Made by a program: the position numbers and the translations under genes. Positions 61,883 to 64,000 of a DNA stretch of 64,000 nt are shown one piece after another. The stretch is from NCBI GenBank assembly GCA_965221655.1, contig OZ244906.1, positions 744,001-808,000 on the forward strand. The letters run 5' to 3'. The DNA is from Bin107 sp965221655 (GTDB lineage: Bacteria; UBA8248). The notes under the pieces were generated by a model, which did not search any database, was not told where the DNA came from, and worked only from the letters and a program-made list of their open reading frames with translations. The first letter of the stretch is position 1, and the number at the start of each line of letters is the position of its first letter.

Positions 61883-62296
61883 TCTCCGCCCTCAACGTGT
61901 GAAAGGTATCCACCGACGCAAGAAGTCCCGGCAACTGCGGCTTGCGCTGCATGGTTGTTTGCGCTCTCGATAGTATCCGTTCACATGCGCGTTCGCAATG
62001 CGGAGGGTTGCACCGGGACTCCTGCGGCTCCTGCTGCACGCGCGGGTGCATAGCGCGCCGGGGTTGCCACTCGAATGAGCCGCTATGCTGGCGGCGGCGC
62101 TACCACAGACACGGCACGAACTTGTGCCTTGGCTCGTATTTGCGAGGAGGCGCATGCCCCGCAGAGCCTCGAGAGAGTTTTCTACTCACGAGAAACTTGT
62201 CCGCGGATGGTTCGCATAACAACAAGATGCGAAGCTTTGTAGTTGTTTTCCATCAGGGCCACTGCTCCGAAATTTCACGGAGAAGGCCTTTGGCTT
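61883..62296. other. Non-coding gap upstream of the catabolic operon
   Basis: This 414-bp gap separates the operon from the broken cyclase gene. Apart from a candidate minus-strand promoter at 61970-61998, I see no gene, tRNA or repeat. The short ORFs here have no ribosome site or family-like sequence. It could hold the 5' leader and a regulator binding site. Confidence 0.5.
61970..61998 (-). promoter_or_regulatory. Candidate promoter of the acyl-CoA dehydrogenase operon
   Basis: On the minus strand, TTGCGA (61993-61998), a 17-nt spacer, then TACTAT (61970-61975). It would give an about 80-nt leader before the acyl-CoA dehydrogenase. Confidence 0.4.
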
Positions 62297-63008
62297 TCAG
62301 TCGTGATAAATCGCCACCGCTCGCACGGGGGAACCCGTCCCCTCGCGGATCTTGAGCGGCAAGCACGAGAAGATGAATTTCGTGTTCGCCACTTCTTTGA
62401 GATTCGCGAGGTTCTCCACGTTGAGCACTTTTCGCTCCCGGCACGCCTTGTGTGCCCAATAGCCTTTGTCCACGAAGGCCCTGGAGGAATCTACGCTGGG
62501 AGAATCGATGCCGACGTTGATGCAGCCCTTATCCGCCAGCCACGTCATCGCTGCTTCACTCAAACCCGGATATCGGTAGAGCCAGTTGTGGTAGTCCCCG
62601 CCGTAGTTCGCTTCGTAGTGACCGGTCCAAACGAGAACGCTCCCCTTATCCGGCACTTCCAGGTCCGCTTTTCGACACGCCTCCTCCAGGTCGGAGGGTT
62701 CCATCCAATCCTCCGTGTTGCAGAACTGCGATAAGTCCAGGCAGATCGCCTCCGTGTAAAACCACTCCAAACCCAGCTGGTCGATGGTCTCGCCGTTTTT
62801 GTCGATATAAGGCGTCCACATGGGTGGGGCCATGGTCGCTCATGACGAGGCAGTTCGTCGTCGACGTATGGCCGGAGGGTGAATTCGCATAGGCCTTGGC
62901 CGTTTCGGCGTGTGTTTTGTTCGGGAAAACGCCCGTCCTCTGGTGACCGGGATAAACGGGCATTCCATTAAAAATCTCTTGCGACAAATCCACCAAGCGA
63001 AATCCCAT
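62297..63008 (-). pseudogene. Cyclase-family (kynurenine formamidase-like) gene with a frameshift
   Basis: Two frames together give one Cyclase protein. The first frame (to about 62818) reads MGFRLVDLSQEIFNGMPVYPGH and then SDHGPTHVDA, the start of the HxxTHxDxPxH metal motif. The second frame (62297 to about 62815) resumes with PYIDKNGETIDQLG and continues to the natural end. About 5 nt appear lost at the joint, so the frame shifts and the last motif His is missing. GGAG precedes the ATG at 63008. Either a true decay event or an assembly error. Confidence 0.75.
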
Positions 63009-63065
63009 GTCTGCATTCTCCATTGTAAATCGAATGATCGGCGAAGGACATTTATGGGTGGCGCC

Positions 63066-63842
63066 CTACCCTTCGCTCCTGTTTTCCCACATGCGTCGTT
63101 TGATTATCACGATGCCGAAGAAGATGATGAGCAGGAGGCTCGCTACATAGGCGGCGCGAACCGGGCCGAGCCAAAGGCTGTCTGCACGAAAGCCGCTCAC
63201 TGCGGCACGCCCGAGTGAGTACAAGACGAAGTAGAGGCAAAATATAAACCCGGGCTTATGGTTCGTGAGCCGCAGTCTCTGCAGGACAAAGAACCACAAG
63301 AGGTTCAAAAGCAGCTCGTACAGCATTACGGGATGCGTCGCCTGCCCGGGAAATTGCGTGCCCGCGATGGAGTCTGCCGGAAACTCCACGCCCCACGGCA
63401 TCGTGGTCGGCACACCGTGGGCATCGCCGTTCATGAAGTTGCCGAACCTCCCGAAAACCTGGCCGAGCATAACGGCCGGAGCCGCCGCATCGGCGAACTC
63501 CCAGGTGGGAACGGGGTGTTTCCTCAGATACAGATAGCCGGCCAGAACTCCTCCAATAAGGCCCCCGTGGATGGCGAGCCCTCCGTGCCAAACGGCGATT
63601 ATTTCCCACGCCCGTTGGCTATAGAAGTCCCAGTTGAACAAAACGTAATACATTCTTCCGCCCAGGATGCCTGCAAACATGACGGCCAGGGCGAAACCCA
63701 TCACTTCATCCGCAGTGATGGGCATTTTCTTTCGCTCCACCTCCCTACGCACCAGCCATGTGCCAACCAATACGGCGGCGACATACATGAGGCCGTACCA
63801 GCGCAATGCGAATGGGCCGATTTCGAATATAACGGGGTTCAA
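63066..63842 (-). CDS. lgt: Prolipoprotein diacylglyceryl transferase Lgt
   Basis: Transfers a diacylglyceryl group to the lipobox Cys of lipoproteins such as the NlpD-like one in this window. The 258-residue protein has seven transmembrane helices. HGGLAIHGGLIGG near residues 85-97 holds the essential His, and GRFGNFMNGDAHG near 131-143 is the Lgt signature. The start is TTG 63842, with GAGGA about 10 bases upstream. The last 158 bp of the window beyond it hold no gene I can support. Confidence 0.96.
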   Translation of the reverse strand: MNPVIFEIGPFALRWYGLMYVAAVLVGTWLVRREVERKKMPITADEVMGFALAVMFAGILGGRMYYVLFNWDFYSQRAWEIIAVWHGGLAIHGGLIGGVLAGYLYLRKHPVPTWEFADAAAPAVMLGQVFGRFGNFMNGDAHGVPTTMPWGVEFPADSIAGTQFPGQATHPVMLYELLLNLLWFFVLQRLRLTNHKPGFIFCLYFVLYSLGRAAVSGFRADSLWLGPVRAAYVASLLLIIFFGIVIIKRRMWENRSEG

Positions 63843-64000
63843 TTTCCAGGTTCCTCGCCGAATTGCACGGGCACGCGCGCGACGATACAGCCTGCAACCG
63901 AGATGCGCACTCTAGGGTAAAAGGGCGACATGGTTCCAACCCGGATGCCGCGTAACCTTCCGGTTATTGAGGGTGGCGATAGATATCGCTCTCGGGATAG

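Overview
The window comes from a GC-rich, Gram-negative bacterium. It carries lptB (LPS export), lgt, an LAGC lipoprotein and a LytC/AmiC-type amidase. No phage, insertion sequence or CRISPR array was seen. The block lptB-rpoN-hprK-EIIA(Man)-HPr is the arrangement known from Deltaproteobacteria (Desulfobacterota) and related phyla. The many LLM, MmgE/PrpD, FAH, enolase-superfamily and acyl-CoA dehydrogenase genes resemble those of large-genome uncultured soil or marine lineages. The phylum cannot be fixed from this sequence alone.

Layout. 1-4.0 kb: lptB, rpoN and a regulatory PTS branch (HprK, EIIA, HPr) with no Enzyme I. 4.2-6.8 kb: metK-ahcY, the SAM cycle, behind a structured leader. 6.8-13.3 kb: AmiC-like amidase, der, an EF-G paralogue, a MerR regulator and a membrane-anchored TPR protein, closed by a strong terminator. 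13.7-23.9 kb: bioB, a YdiJ-like FAD/Fe-S oxidase, a zinc alcohol dehydrogenase, an M24-fold protein whose metal ligands are mostly lost, a YciI tandem protein, a CBS/DUF294 protein, a hydrolase and a small membrane protein. 23.9-33.4 kb: tRNA-Arg, apt, a NlpD-like lipoprotein, a LOG-like protein, a hydrolase, two divergent metY genes, surE-pcm and a CoA-binding protein, with two oppositely oriented tRNA-Pro genes. 33.4-36.4 kb: a beta-hydroxyacid dehydrogenase, a DinB-fold protein and an amidase.

36.6-42.2 kb on the minus strand is a Gld-type ABC operon (ATPase, permease, GldG-like auxiliary protein, DUF4340 protein). Its promoter, a consensus -35 with a 17-bp spacer, is overlaid by a perfect 9-9-9 inverted repeat that matches the HrcA operator CIRCE. 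This is the most striking regulatory signal here, because no chaperone gene is nearby. 42.2-46.0 kb has three small-molecule kinases (AcoX/NAD kinase-like, glycerate 2-kinase, ROK). 46.1-50.8 kb is an iron unit: a DtxR-family regulator with its own palindrome at the promoter, then FbpA-FbpB-FbpC, with a terminator between the binding protein and the permease.

50.8-63.0 kb on the minus strand holds MmgE/PrpD and LLM genes, secA, an M23 peptidase, and a five-gene catabolic operon (acyl-CoA dehydrogenase, enolase-superfamily dehydratase, FAH hydrolase, CMD protein, SDR). Beside these is a cyclase-family gene broken by a frameshift. lgt closes the window. Short AT-rich islands sit in several intergenic gaps and are where most promoters were found.
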